This document shows positions 10,150 through 21,828 of a stretch of DNA of 64,000 bases, in pieces. The notes under the pieces were generated by a model that ran no database searches, was not told the DNA's origin, and worked only from the letters and a program-made list of their open reading frames with translations. Location of the stretch: contig JAHDVF020001329.1 of assembly GCA_022606425.2 (NCBI GenBank), forward strand, positions 32,771 through 96,770, written 5' to 3'. Numbering within the stretch: the first letter of the stretch is position 1; every line of letters begins with the position of its first letter. The translations under genes were made by a program, and so were the position numbers. The stretch comes from Lepidostoma basale. Its lineage: Eukaryota > Arthropoda > Insecta > Trichoptera > Lepidostomatidae.

Positions 10150-10890
10150 AAGTTTAATTTTATTTATTCGAATGTGAATCCATAACACAAAGTGAATGCG
10201 GATGTAGAAGGGAAAAATCAACTTAACTTCATAAGTGGAGCTATTCAAAATGTCCTTTCAGTAAGCGGTCCACAAACTATACTCCATTAGATCCTCAGAA
10301 GACAGTTCAAACTTTCATCAGTGCGCTATCTGCTTTTGACAATTTGGGTGAATGGAAACAACAATTTCATAGAAAGATCGTTTTGCTTTTTCATTTGCTC
10401 TGGTTAAGACAAGGTCAGTATCAACCTTTGGGGGAGTGGTTGAATGTATAACTAGCTAAAGCAATGTTTAATGCACAAAACATTTAAGTTGTCAGAAATC
10501 GACAGTAACCTTATCATCTTCTTCATGTCAATGGTAAGAAATCTTGAAGGGATGGCCCTAAAAAGGGCCTAAACTCTCAAATTTCTTTTGTCATTGTGGT
10601 GGAAGGTTCGGCCAACTTTAGGTCGTTTCCAGGAGTTTTATAGTTATAGTATCACCTCACGCGAAGATTCCGCGCCTTATCTTATTCTTATTCTTTCTGT
10701 GTCCTGTCAGGTCTCCCCAACGTTGACTATATCCTCCTAGTGATGTCCTGGGGAAAAATATCCAGAGTGGTATCCCCTTGCCTTCTCTGGAAGATTTTCT
10801 GTCGGGGTTACCTTCCCTTAGCTGGCATATCTTATAAGCAATGATTTTTTTAATATTATAGTAAAATTAATGTTAATAATAATTTAAATA
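10150..10890. other. Unassigned, possibly old retroelement
   Basis: The region is of more balanced composition than its surroundings but is broken by stops in every frame. No family could be named and no splice-bounded exon was found. Confidence 0.3.
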
Positions 10891-11125
10891 ATCAAACTTG
10901 GGAAAATGTTATTGTAAAAATAAAATAATTCTACATCACAAAAACCTTGGGGATATTTACAATCCAGGAATAAAGAGAGAACTAAATCTTTACGTTCCCC
11001 ACAGCTATAGCAGAGCGAGGGGGCCTATCTTATTTTGTGTCCCGAATTGCCACACAGAGGCACTTTTAAATTCTCTTGTATTGAAGGCGATAGACCTCTT
11101 AATTGCAGCTATACCTAATTTGTGA
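10890..11125 (+). mobile_element. Possible LINE-derived C-terminal fragment
   Basis: A 75-codon frame includes a VPHSYSRARG-type stretch. The sequence GGCCTATCTTATTTTGTG to ATTGAAGGCGATAG is paralleled by a diverged copy at about 52.70-52.80 kb. Repetition suggests a mobile origin; the class is uncertain. Confidence 0.35.
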
Positions 11126-11354
11126 ATTTCCTAATGATAAGAGCAATAAAGAGAGAACTGTCATATTTCTGTCCAGATAGTTCTATGCATATTTCCTTTG
11201 GTATTCTTTTCATTATTTTCATCGATTTGGCTCGCACTGCAATGATGGAAAGAGCTATTCAAAAACTAATAACTTTAAAAGTATACACAAATTTTAAATT
11301 GAAAAAAAATAAGCATAAAAGGTATGTGCAAAAAAAAAACAACTGCATATAAAT

Positions 11355-11765
11355 AACACGTTTAAAGCACGTAAATAATACATATGAAATAGAAACGACA
11401 GCTGACACCATCAGAACAAAAAATCTCCTAAGAACCACAGAAGAAAAAAAAAATGAAGACTCTCCGATCCGTTGCGGGAACGACACTCCGAGACAGAATA
11501 AGAAATTCTGAAATAAGAAAGATCTGCAATGTGGAAGATGTCATGCGATGGGGAAGACTGAGAAGACGCTACTGGAGAGATCATGTGGAAAGAGCATGTT
11601 CTGAAAGAGTGATAAATATAGCCGCAAATAAAGTACCAACAGGAAATCGACCTACAGGAAGACCACCTAAAAGATGGCGAGACAGTTGGACATCTGCATC
11701 CCAGGAACAGGCTTCGAGAAATAACAGGATACAGTCCTAAATAAAGCAAAGAAGAAATAATAATT
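11355..11765 (+). mobile_element. LINE family C fragment, C2
   Basis: The copy keeps TTLRDRIRNSEIRK, RWGRLRRRYWRDHVERA and GRPPKRWRDSW in one frame (11453-11740), then a GAAGAA-rich 3' end. It is the best family C copy together with the one at 45.8-46.2 kb. It is 5'-truncated, and no reverse transcriptase catalytic box is present. Confidence 0.8.
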
Positions 11766-11769
11766 AAAA

Positions 11770-12390
11770 TAATAAAAATATTTCATTTTAAAAATACTTG
11801 TTTATATTTTTGGTATATATTTGGTTTCATGATAGTTATACAATATAATATATTATTTTTATTAACAATTATAAGAAAATAACACGATAGACTGGTGTGT
11901 TTATATATGTTTAAATAACTAGAATATACATCTTACTCAAGTTAATTTGCATGTATAGAGAAATACGACGTGCAAACAATAGCGCAACAGGTCCAAACAT
12001 TCAACAAGTCCGGTGGCAAGAGTGCTAAAAGATCACGTCTTGGATGCCTTAACGGGGGAGAAAAACATGTCTACTGCCCCTTCGTACTTTGACTTGACGT
12101 ACTTTGACGAGACTTCATCGCGTACTTTGTTCATAAATGAAATTTAAATTTGATATAGGTATAATATACATAATAAATTGTATTGATTTAAAAATCCCGT
12201 ATAAAAAATGTTAAATAACTCATTCTATGTTAAAATGTGCATGTTTCTAGCTCCTACTTAACAAACGCCATTAATGTATTGTATCATATACCATACTATA
12301 AATGATTGATGGTATTTTTTTAATAACTTAAGGCGTTAACGGAATTCCATAATATTTTTTTTAGAATAAATCAATGTTTTTTCATAGTCC
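11770..12390. other. AT-rich non-coding stretch
   Basis: No recognisable coding or repeat structure apart from a short GC-richer part near 11980-12120. Confidence 0.4.
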
Positions 12391-12394
12391 ATTG

Positions 12395-12665
12395 TTTTGG
12401 CCGAAACACTACGATACTTCAACATTATTACTGTTAAAATTGAAAACACTGTTATAATATCACAATTTCTAATAAATAATAATTAAATAAAACGATGTTT
12501 TTTAACTACTTCCACTTTTGTCTTGTGAGTTTATTGTAACACGTGATGTTGCCAACATCGGTTGGCGAAACAGCTGTCGGGACACTTTTAATAAATAAAA
12601 AGAAATTGTGATATTATAACAGTGCTTTCAATTTTAACAGTAATAATGTTTTTTCAACTTTTGTT
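12395..12665. repeat. Hammerhead-like palindromic repeats, families iii and v
   Basis: The outer arms are inverted: ACTGTTAAAATTGAAAACAC against GTGCTTTCAATTTTAACAG. The core near 12546-12585 has GCCAAC paired with GTTGGC, then GAAACAGCTGTC. CAGCTG is self-complementary and followed by TC. A family v piece (AAACGATGTTTTTTAACTAC) sits between the arms. Confidence 0.65.
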
Positions 12666-12746
12666 ATAGTTTGTATCGTTCTGTATAGTTTGTATGGTAC
12701 CTTCCAAACATGTCGAGAAAAGTTAATTAAAAGTGGAAAAAGGTGA

Positions 12747-12752
12747 TTTATT
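12747..12752 (-). other. Candidate poly(A) signal for the 12.8-13.1 kb exon
   Basis: The minus strand reads AATAAA about 95 bases downstream of the stop codon at 12846. Confidence 0.35.
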
Positions 12753-12845
12753 TAATAAAAAAATGTTATTAATTTTATAAGTGTTGGAAGCGATTGGGTT
12801 ATGTTCAACAATCCCAGAAGGCATTAAAGTGCCAAATAAATTATT

Positions 12846-13120
12846 TCAAAGTATTTTATACCTTGGTAAAATTTTAACGTTGTGCAATTCCTTTCCCACG
12901 TGCATAAAGAAGCCTTCCCTACACGTGTGTTCCGACTTTGAAAACTTTACAAAAAACCTTCCTTTTTTCCTTTTCACTATGTGAATTTTAGCCCTACACT
13001 TTTTAGATTTTGAACATCTGTAGTAGGATTTTATTCCATTTATAGCGTCCCTTGTATATTTGTATTCACCTGCCATCAGCATTACTTGACCTCTCTGTGA
13101 CATAATGAATCGCACGAAAT
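12846..13120 (-). CDS. mod(mdg4): Divergent FLYWCH-like terminal exon with altered zinc ligands
   Basis: The acceptor GTCTTTCAG precedes AT and 90 codons to TGA 12846-12848. The start FVRFIMSQRG matches the E/F-V-x-S-x-K-G entry of other exons. The canonical Trp is replaced by Y33 (YYRC), and the first pair is C35 and C41, a shorter spacing than the usual seven intervening residues. The last pair is H64-x-C66, not His-x-His. A basic stretch (KRKKGR) lies between, and a further 24 residues follow. It may fold as a C2HC variant or be decaying, but the frame and splice site are intact. It is the least typical member of the set. Confidence 0.65.
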
Positions 13121-13275
13121 CTGAAAGACGTTTACACATATCTTAGAGAATCATAATGAAAGTAGCGACATATATGATTTGTTAGTGATAATGGCAAGAT
13201 TTTTATACCAGTTTATTTCGTGATATTTGTATATATAAATAATACTTCTTTTACAATAAAAAATAATCAGAAAAT

Positions 13276-14088
13276 ACTCACATGTTTATAACGAACATTT
13301 TACTTTGAATGATAATGTTCTATAACACATTGTTTACGGGAAAGGTGTAAATACCCGTTTACTAGATTGATGCGATGGTGGCCACATGTTTGTTACGAAC
13401 ATTTTACTTTGAATTCTAATGTATTGTACTATAACATATTGTATACGGGAAAAATGTTAATACCCGTTTACTAGACTGATGGTGGCCACATGTTTGTTAC
13501 GAACATTTTAATTTGAATTCTAATGTATTGTACTATAACATATTGTATACGGGAAAAATGTTAATACCCGTTTACTAGACTGATGGTGGCCACATGTTTG
13601 TTACGAACATTTTAATTTGAATTCTAATGTATTGTACTATAACATATTGTATACGGGAAAAATGTTAATACCCGTTTACTAGACTGATGGTGGCCACATG
13701 TTTGTTACGAACATTTTAATTTGAATTCTAATGTATTGTACTATAACATATTGTATACGGGAAAAATGTTAATACCCGTTTACTAGACTGATGGTGGCCA
13801 CATGTTTGTTACGAACATTTTAATTTGTAATTAACATAATGTTAATACCCGTTTACTAGACTGATGGTGGCCACATGTTTGTTACGAACATTTTACTTTG
13901 AATTCTAATGTATTGTACTATAACAATATTGTATACGGGAAAGATGTTAATACCCGTTTACTAGACTGATGGTGGCCACATGTTTGTTACGAACATTTTA
14001 CTTTGAATTCTAATGTATTGTACTATAACATATTGTATACGGGAAAGATGTTAATACCCGTTTACTAGACTGATGGTGGCCGGCGGAA
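13276..14088. repeat. Minisatellite, eight units of about 104 bp
   Basis: Units start GGCCACATGTTTGTTACGAA at 13380, 13484, 13588, 13692, 13796, 13869 and 13974, with a degenerate first unit from about 13276 and the array ending at about 14078. Spacing is exactly 104 bp four times; one unit has lost about 31 bp and one gained 1 bp. Each contains an inverted motif, TATACGGGAAA with TTAATACCCGT. Near-identity of the central units implies recent expansion or homogenisation. Confidence 0.9.
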
Positions 14089-14089
14089 A

Positions 14090-15125
14090 GGGTATAAATA
14101 CCCTTATCGCGGATTATTTCTTGCATCACCCTAATTTTCAGACGCTACACATCGGGGAAATCTACCCGTTAAAAAATAGTGTCAGAAATATTTTCTGAAG
14201 TTGAAAAGTACAAGTAAATAAAAAAAAACACTTTTAATATAATTAAATTAATTATATTTCAACAAACAATACAACAGTTTTTAAATACTGTTCTTAGAAT
14301 ATAAATAAGTTTTGTTTTAATTATAATTAATATCGTATGATAAACTGAATATTTAATGAGTAAAATGTAAAATACTTGATTAGTTGCATTAAAATTAGAC
14401 ACATAAAAAACAATTTGTACAAAAATTAACTTCTTAATACCTCCACAGATTTGTATTCATTAGATTTATAGGATATAAATAAAATATTTATTTTGTTCCC
14501 AAAACTTTTCAATGGGTAATTTATTATTTTATTTAAGAAAAAAAATATTTGCTAACCTTAAAAATACGCGAAATCTTTACACAAACTCAGTATTATCTTA
14601 AACTGTAAAATCATTTTAGATATTTTTTCATTGTTTTAAATAACACAATATTTAATTTAATGTGTGTATTGGATACATTTCATTCATTAATATAAAATAA
14701 AACATTGAAATATAGTTTAACAATTTAATTATTCAGGAGTATCGAAATTAAAAATTATGGTTAAACCATTTCAAACCAAAAAAAAATATCATATACCTAT
14801 TTGCATGTGTTTGTACAGCTAAAACTTAATAATGTGTGGAGACTGCACTGTTGAGTAACATGAATATAACTGCATGAGTAACATGAATATACAGATATTA
14901 GTGATATTTATTACCAAAATATATACACCAAGGCTATGAAAACTTATACAATAATACTAGTTTAAAATATTAAATGCAATGTTAAAAAAATTATAAAACG
15001 TCATTTTTGTGAGTGATATAACATTTCTTCTATATTCACCATTACTTTGTGTTGCGGATTCATAATTGAAAAATATATTTTTCTTTTTATTATAAGCCCA
15101 ATATTTTTTTTAATACAAATAAAAT
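14090..15125. other. Very AT-rich non-coding stretch
   Basis: The stretch is dominated by A/T runs; no ORF of note, splice-bounded exon or repeat end was recognised. Confidence 0.5.
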
Positions 15126-15129
15126 TAAA

Positions 15130-15560
15130 AATCAAACATCAACACATACATGTTTTCGGACACAGAAGAACTTCATCAGTGTAGATAAAATATTATAGAT
15201 CCATTGTTTTGGTGGGAACACTTTGATATCTTACAAAATCATTAACTGTTTAAATAAAATTTAAATTTAAAAAAAAAACTGTAAGACGGACTAAGTTGAT
15301 TGTAAGACCTGACGATGGTTAGCAAAACAGCCGTCGCGACAAAACATAATCAATTGTGATATTTATAACAAAGTTTTTTTATTTAAACAGTTAAATTATT
15401 ACATATACAATATAAATATTTAAACAAATTACAAACATTCATGATAAATTTTATTTTGTATATAAAATATTAGATCTTCACTGATGAAGGGCTTCTGTGT
15501 CCCGAAACATGATTGTGTTAATATTTAATTTTCTTTGTATTTAAAAATATAATGTTGTAT
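15130..15560. repeat. Hammerhead-like repeats, families iii and vii
   Basis: The outer element has inverted cores: minus strand CTGATGA near 15171, and plus strand CTGATGAAGGG at 15481 with stem partner TCCC and GAAACATGA. Nested between (about 15195-15405) is family iii: arms around AACTGTTTAAAT, and a core with GACGATGG, GCAAAACAGCCGTCGCGAC. Some bases of the conserved boxes are mutated. Confidence 0.6.
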
Positions 15561-16745
15561 TACAAGAAGAAAAATTGTTCAAATGAAATTTTGCCTCCAT
15601 GATTTTTTTATGTTACTAGGATATTACTATCAGTCTACTAAAAATACAAATGCTTATATAGAAAAAAATCAGATGACAATATATTCAGAATTTTTATCAT
15701 CTGAAGAAATATATTATATAATAAAATTTAGAGCATTCATCCGATGATGCCAGTATTACCTTCGACACATGTCAGGAAAATTAATTTTTTTCGATTTTTT
15801 TTTTATAAAAAAATATATTTGTGGACTTCGACAGTACCAATGACGCATTTGTTACTTAAATAATGATGTAAAACTCCACATGAATTGTTTAATCTCTCAT
15901 CATAAATTATAACTAATCTATAATATATCAATATTAAATTATTATTGTTAACGAAGCAAAACATAATTAAAAGATTTCACCTTTATTTTTGTTGAGGACG
16001 ACTATTTTAATTGTGAAAAATACAAAATAATTTAATTTTTATAAACTATAGGCGTTATAAAACAGTAGAATTCCTTAATGACGATTTGTAGTAAATGGAG
16101 TGAAAAAAACTGTGTTTCAATTCATTCAACATTGTTTTTTTTCTTCTATTTTTGCATTTGTTTTTCCAATTTTTAAGGATTATATCTTCACTATCGAGTT
16201 TATATCGTTCTTTTTGTAATGAAGGTTTAAAATCTACGTAGTATGCCGAAATACAATTATTTAAAAAAACAGTGTTTAAATTAATTTTTAAAAAACTGAA
16301 AAAATTGTATTTTATTAAGTTGAATTTTTTATTGATCAATACTGTATTGCTCTTCTTATAACTATTCGAAATTCACGCGAAGTTAAGGACATTTCACACT
16401 ACGTCGGATCAAAATGAAAAAAAAAATTAAATTGAGTACGTTTCAAACGAATGATAATATCATTATGCATGTAAATGATTTGACCCAAAATGTAATGGAA
16501 TCGGGTAGCAAAATCACAGAAGAAAATATTTTTAAAAATAAATAATTTTTAATAGTTACAAATTCTTGAAGGCACTTTCCTTCTTGGTGAAAAATTTGAG
16601 CCATAACATTATAAATAACCCACAGTTATTGTAAATATGATTTTAACAAGACAAAAAAAAACTAAAACTGCAATCCTTCCATTACTTAAAAAAAACGTTC
16701 AACAGAAGTCTGTCATTTCCACATTCAAATATAAAAATTCACACG
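15560..16745. other. AT-rich stretch, no gene recognised
   Basis: A FB1 outer motif remnant (AATGATGTAAAACTCCA) lies at about 15862. A Lys/Asn-rich minus-strand frame at 16055-16339 is low complexity and is not supported as coding. Confidence 0.45.
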
Positions 16746-16747
16746 CC

Positions 16748-17016
16748 TTATTGGAATATCGAACAGTCGAAATCCAGTATCGGAATATTGACGGTAGCTT
16801 TCTTTTTCAACACCATAATAGGATGAGAGTGGTCGTTGTTGATGTGAACAATTCTGTCGTACTCTGTGAGCGCGGTCGCCTTGCATCTGTTGATGCTGGA
16901 CTTCTGCGAGCATATCCACTTGCATCTCCCATTGCTCTGATAGCGGACAAAGCAGAATCTGTATCCCTGGTATACCAAGACCCTTGTCCCGCGCTTCGAC
17001 ACTCCGTACCCTGCAA
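16748..17016 (-). CDS. mod(mdg4): FLYWCH zinc-finger terminal exon (mod(mdg4)-like)
   Basis: The acceptor ACTTTCAG precedes TT and 88 codons to TAA 16748-16750. The domain has G9, Y18-F20, W33, C35, C44 and H62-x-H64. It uses eight residues between the cysteines, where most of the array has seven or six. A 24-residue tail follows the last histidine (KKKATVN, acidic-hydrophobic end). An alternative frame overlaps the upstream part but lacks the zinc ligands. Domain clear; gene assignment inferred from phase and context. Confidence 0.75.
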
Positions 17017-17311
17017 CTGAAAGTTGGTATATGAGGATACTGCTCGAAAATTACTTAAGTACTACATATCAAATAATATTTCTTAAGCAACACTTACAGG
17101 ATGCTAATAAAATAAAAAACGTAATATTAAAATAGTGAAAGGATGGACAAAAGATCCCCTTTTCCCGGTTAGAATAAGTATATTAAAGATTTAAAGAAAA
17201 AACCCTCAAAATTTGAGCGAAATCCATCACGTAGTTGTTTAGCTACATTGCACGGCAGATTTTTCGATGCCCATTTTGCAGAGGCGATATTGAATATTTC
17301 GCACCGTGACT

Positions 17312-17550
17312 GTAAAACCGAATTAAGTGCAATATACATTTTGGAGATATGGGAGTTTAAAGGTTTCAGATTGCTTGGAAAAACTGATTTTTTTAATAAA
17401 CCAATGATTTTCGGTTTATAGTAATATACCTATAAACCGAAAAACATTGGTTTATTTAAAAAAAAAAGTTTTTCCAAGCAATATAAAACCTTTAAACTCC
17501 CATATCTCCAAAATGTATATTTGCACTTAATTCGGTTTTACACTCACTGT
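17312..17550. repeat. Long inverted repeat
   Basis: Arms of about 105 bp pair AAACCGAATTAAGTGCAA (left) with TTGCACTTAATTCGGTTT (right). They continue through TTTTGGAGATATGGGAGTTT and TTGCTTGGAAAAAC to CCGAAAAACATTGGTTTAT near the centre (about 17420). Arms are nearly identical, so the duplication is recent or under conversion. Confidence 0.75.
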
Positions 17551-17606
17551 ACGATTTAAACAATGCTAAAAAAATACATTAACAATACATTAATAAAAAT
17601 ACAAAA

Positions 17607-18085
17607 ACCCTTATGTATGGGAGCGAAGCATGGAACTGGCAGAAGAAAGATGAGAGCAGATAAATGCGGTAGAGATGTGGCCTCTAAGATGTATGTGTGG
17701 TAGAAAGATGTACGACAGAATCTCAAATGCTGATATTAGAAAAGGAATGTAGAGCGAAAGAATACATTATGAACAAAATTATGAAAGGATCGCTGCGTTG
17801 GTTTGGACATATGGAGCGCATGGGTGAAGATATAAAGGTTAAAAAAGTATACGTTAACGATGTAAATGGACTATGGAGTCGAGGTAGACCGAGGAAAACA
17901 TGGCATGACCAAATTAATCAAATTTTAAAGGTTGGTCATGTGAGAAGCCGGAAGAATCGACGTGCGTGTATGACTCGCTGTATGAATGTGGAGAGGTATG
18001 TCAGGATAGAGAAACGTGGCGGTCTATTCTCTCTGCTGACCCCTGCGGGGAAACGGCGTGATGGTTTGTTTGTTTGTTTGTCTAA
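17607..18085 (+). mobile_element. LINE family A, copy A3
   Basis: The copy starts at CCCTTATGTATGGGAGCG and runs to the TTTGTTTGTTTG tail. The frame is open from 17697 for most of the ORF, with LRWFGHMERM and GRPRKTWHDQI. A small internal loss near MNVERYV shifts the end. The 5' breakpoint coincides with that of copies A4 and A8. Confidence 0.85.
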
Positions 18086-18475
18086 AAAAATATTCGTAGG
18101 TCGCCCAACGCGCCACGGAAAGAACCATGCTTGGAATAACCTTGAGGGACAGATTTAGAAACGAATTTATTCGACAACAAACCAAGGTGACTGAGGTGGC
18201 TCTGAGAATGGGCGGGCTTAAGTGGCGATGGGCTGTCCATATTTGTCGGAGAACCGACAACCGACGGGGGAGACGGGTTCTGGTGTAGAGACCGCGTACA
18301 GGATTCCGTAGAGTTGGACATCTCTCTGGACCGCTGGACCGACGATCTGAAGAGGATTGCTGGACATGGATGGATGGAAGCGGCAATGGATAGAGGGTGG
18401 TGGCGTGCTTTGGGAGAGGCCTTCATTCAGCAGTGGATGACAGACGGCTGATGATGATGAAGATGAAAAAAAGTA
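18085..18475 (+). mobile_element. LINE family D fragment
   Basis: Directly after copy A3 comes another reverse transcriptase C-terminal tail: segments reading KWRWAVHI, a GRRVLV-type box and WMEAAMDRGWWRALGEAF, ending QQWMTDG and a TGATGATGA tail. One in-frame stop is present. This family is common in moth genomes, to my knowledge. Confidence 0.75.
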
Positions 18476-18479
18476 TTTG

Positions 18480-19920
18480 ATGCATCAATATATAGATAAA
18501 AAGAGTGAAAATTTTCAGAAAAATCCATTAATACCTTCTTTAAAAAAGTAACTGATTTGGTTGGTTTTTTCGTGAAATACTATTTTGTAATAAGTAGTTT
18601 AGAATAGTATATAGGTAGTAGTTACATAAGTATTGGGGACCTTAAATATAACAATTAAAAAACGCAACGTAAAAGACAAATGAAGTTGATTCAAAATATG
18701 CAAGAAATATCTTCTGTTCAACCATTTTAATTAAAATATAATATTTTCAAAACATTTTATTTTTATTTTGCATGGGACAGAAAAACATAAGGCGATTGTA
18801 AAAAATCATCAGCAATACTTTGTTTGTTTGTCAAGTTCAGTTTTTATAATACATATGAACATAAAAATGAAGAAAATATAAAACTGATATTAATAAAAAT
18901 AAAATAAAAATGTTTCAGAATAATTTAACACTTTATTCAAGAATTCATTACACACATTAAATACACAATAAATAATTATATGCTAATAAATCTACATTTA
19001 AAGTGTATAGATCAGATTTAAATTAACAATAAAATCTACAAATCTTTATTTCATAACAAACCATTCAATAGTTTATTTATTATTTCGTACATTTATTCAA
19101 ACTTTAGCTTTAATTAAATACATACCATTGTGACTAGAATTTGTAAACGTAACTTACCTATATAAATAGCACTGGAATGTTTTATATTTTTTATTTGAAA
19201 AAATACTTTTTTTTATTATTATGAAACATATATTTGTAGCTAAAGGAATGAAAAATATCAAAAAATATAATAATGGAGCTAATACTGAATACTAACCATT
19301 CTGTTGAGATTGACCTTTTGATGTTTGTAAATCAAATTAACTGTTAAAATATACAATTTTTTATTTGCTAATGAATACTGTACATCATGTTTGCGTATAG
19401 AAAAAAATAATATAATTCCGTGTGGGTGAAAGGAAAGATGATAATGTAAAAAATAAGAAATATTCACGAGTCTTTAACAATCACTTAAAATAATTATGGC
19501 TGCATCTTCAGAAAACACGAAGAAAAATATACACACAACATACACAGATTATTTGATATATTTATCTAGTTTTAAATAACTTTTGAACGACACAAATTAA
19601 TCATAATAATGAAAAAATATGATGAAAACTGAAGGAAGAAGAAAGTGTTCTCAGCTAGAACGTAATTCTTACAATTCTTTTGTTTTCATTTTAAATTTGA
19701 CGACGTAAAGGAATGCTTGAATACTTTAAGTACCTAACCACGTCTCGCGTACTTACTTTATACTCGTATATAATACTATGCTACTAATTTTGCTATATGC
19801 ATTAATACTAATGAATTCTAAAATATTAAAAAAATAATTTAAACGATGTTTTTATACACACATAAGGTTATCTCAACATTTTTCGAACGCAATAAACTCG
19901 TACTAACATGATTAGGAGAA
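18480..19920. other. AT-rich stretch, no gene recognised
   Basis: Long A/T-rich sequence with no supportable ORF and no repeat ends seen. Confidence 0.5.
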
Positions 19921-19923
19921 CAA

Positions 19924-20405
19924 AACTAACTAACTAACTAACCATCACGCCGTGTCCCCGAAGGGGCAGGCAGAAAGAATGGACTGCCACACTTTTCTTT
20001 CCTGACATATTTCTCTCGCTTCCTCAACATTCATACATCGTGTCATGCACGCGCGTCGATTTCTCTGACTCCTCACATGGCCGACATTCAATATTTGATT
20101 TATTTGATCGTGCCACGTTTTCCTCGGTCTTCCTCTATTTCTGGTTCCATTTACATCATTAACATATAATTTTTTTACCATTCTTTCTTCATTCATTCTT
20201 TCCATATGTCCAAACCATCTTAATGATCCTTTCATTATTTTGTTCATGACACCGTCATTCGCACTGCATTCACTTCTTATATTTTTATTCGACACTCTAT
20301 CATACACAGAGTATCCACACATTCGTCTAAGAGATCTCATTTCTACTGCATTTATTCTACTTTCATCCTTCTTTTGCCAGTTCCATGCTTCGCTTCCATA
20401 CATAA
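19924..20405 (-). mobile_element. LINE family A, copy A4, intact 152-codon tail ORF
   Basis: The minus strand is open from MYGSEAWNW through RRMCGYSVYDRVSN, WFGHMERMNEERM and GRPRKTWHDQI to a stop before the GATGGTTAGTTAGTT tail. This is one of the least decayed copies. Its 5' end (ATGTATGGAAGCG) matches copies A3 and A8. Confidence 0.88.
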
Positions 20406-20737
20406 TTCACAAAACAAAACTACATAAGATAAAATTTAATAAATATTGTAAAATACAAAAAACACTAGTAAAAAATATTATTAGCGTGTTCATTAAAAAA
20501 ACATTGATTTGTGTTTTAAGGAATGCCTCATTAATGGAATTTGTGAATAATTTATCATCCTAAGAGTGTTGTCTTACGCTAATAATTTGTATTTGAAACT
20601 ATGATGTTAACTTGCTTTACAAGGCCAATTCAGCCTTTACAGACTCTCAAATTACCACCCAAACACCTCCAGCCGTCATAAGCGCCAATAATCGATCCTC
20701 CTTCAGAGGAACACTTTTTTTTTCTTCTACGTATACA

Positions 20738-20915
20738 ACAGGTCGTTTGAACCCAATTACTGTACACAATTTTATTTTTTAGCTATTATATTGATTCTCG
20801 TGACATGTGACCAGACCAAAGATTGTGTGACAATCACACTGCCATCGCCGGGAATCAAACCCGGGACCTTCTGTATGGAAGTCAGAGCTCTTACCACTCT
20901 GCCACGAAGGTCGTC
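20738..20915 (-). mobile_element. SINE-1, copy 2, internally deleted
   Basis: From its tail (complement of GACCTGTTGTATACG) to its head (CGACCTTCGTGG at about 20914), with B box GGGTTTGATTCCC. About 45 bp between the GTCTGG motif and the ACATGTC motif are missing. Confidence 0.8.
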
Positions 20916-21121
20916 TTAGGACCACACAAGTCAAGCCACCGCATTAACCAACAACCCACCAAATAACCTTCAATAATAATAACAAAGTTCTCATCAGACG
21001 TAAGAGGAATATTCACAAGAGCTGAACCTCCGTAAGCCAGAAGTCCCAAGTCCATGGTGATGGAATTCAGTTAAAAATGCGTTTTCACTTTAAAAAGACA
21101 AACGTTACTAGGTGAATTATA

Positions 21122-21195
21122 TAATTAATACGAATGAAAACGTCTGTTTTCAAGAAGTTTTATTTTATTTTATTGGAATCACTAGTTTTGCCTAG
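21122..21195. repeat. FB1 foldback repeat, one arm
   Basis: A single arm, AATACGAATGAAAACGTCTG followed by AGTTTTATT and TTGCCTAGTTAAG, is present without the partner arm. Confidence 0.55.
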
Positions 21196-21439
21196 TTAAG
21201 ACATAATTATTCGCATTAATTAAAGCAAATTTATTTGGTTATTTGAAATATCATGGTAGATGTTTATTGAAAATAATAAAAATAATAAATAATGGTAAAA
21301 AATCTTTTTTATGTATATTTCTTTAAAATCCACTTATTTTTGCAACTACAACCCAAAGACACAAACATTGGTAGATTTTAACTAAATGTGTAGTACAATT
21401 TAAAAAGATTTTTTACACATTTTTTTAATATTCATTATT

Positions 21440-21805
21440 AGATAATCCATTGTTTTGGCGGAAACACTTTGATATTTCAACATTATTAACTGTTTAATTC
21501 AGCTCGTATCACAATTGGTTTAATTGCTAAGAAATTGTCGCGACATTTCTTTCGCTAACCAATGTTAGGAGAGTTTTTATAATAATCAAATGAATTACTT
21601 AAATCTCTTGATGGAAGTTCATTTTGAATAATACTATAATAAAACGTTGTTTTTAACTACTTCCACATTTGTCTTTATTATAACAGCGAACGGTTTCCCC
21701 AGGCTCACCTGCATTGACAGATTGGTAGTTTAAAAAAAAATATTAAATTAATATTTAAAATGAACTTCCATCAAGAGATTTCAGTAAAATCATTTGATTA
21801 TCATA
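21440..21805. repeat. Hammerhead-like repeats, families iii and v
   Basis: Family iii is seen at 21445-21560 (TTTGGCGGAAACACTTTG; minus-strand core with GACAATTTC). Family v is at 21580-21805 with inverted arms AACTTCCATCAAGAGATTT and complement; the core at about 21680-21715 reads, on the minus strand, CAGG hairpin then GGGAAACCGTTCGCTG. The element ends about 25 bases from the stop of the next FLYWCH exon, so that exon's 3' UTR may run into it. Confidence 0.6.
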
Positions 21806-21828
21806 AAATCGTTTTATTTAATTATTAT

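Noticed and set aside
13276..14088. CRISPR-like array
   Set aside because: The whole 104 bp unit repeats with no unique spacers, and the genome is animal. It is a minisatellite.
16055..16339. 94-codon minus-strand ORF
   Set aside because: Lys/Asn/Phe-rich low-complexity translation of AT-rich DNA; no motif and no splice context.
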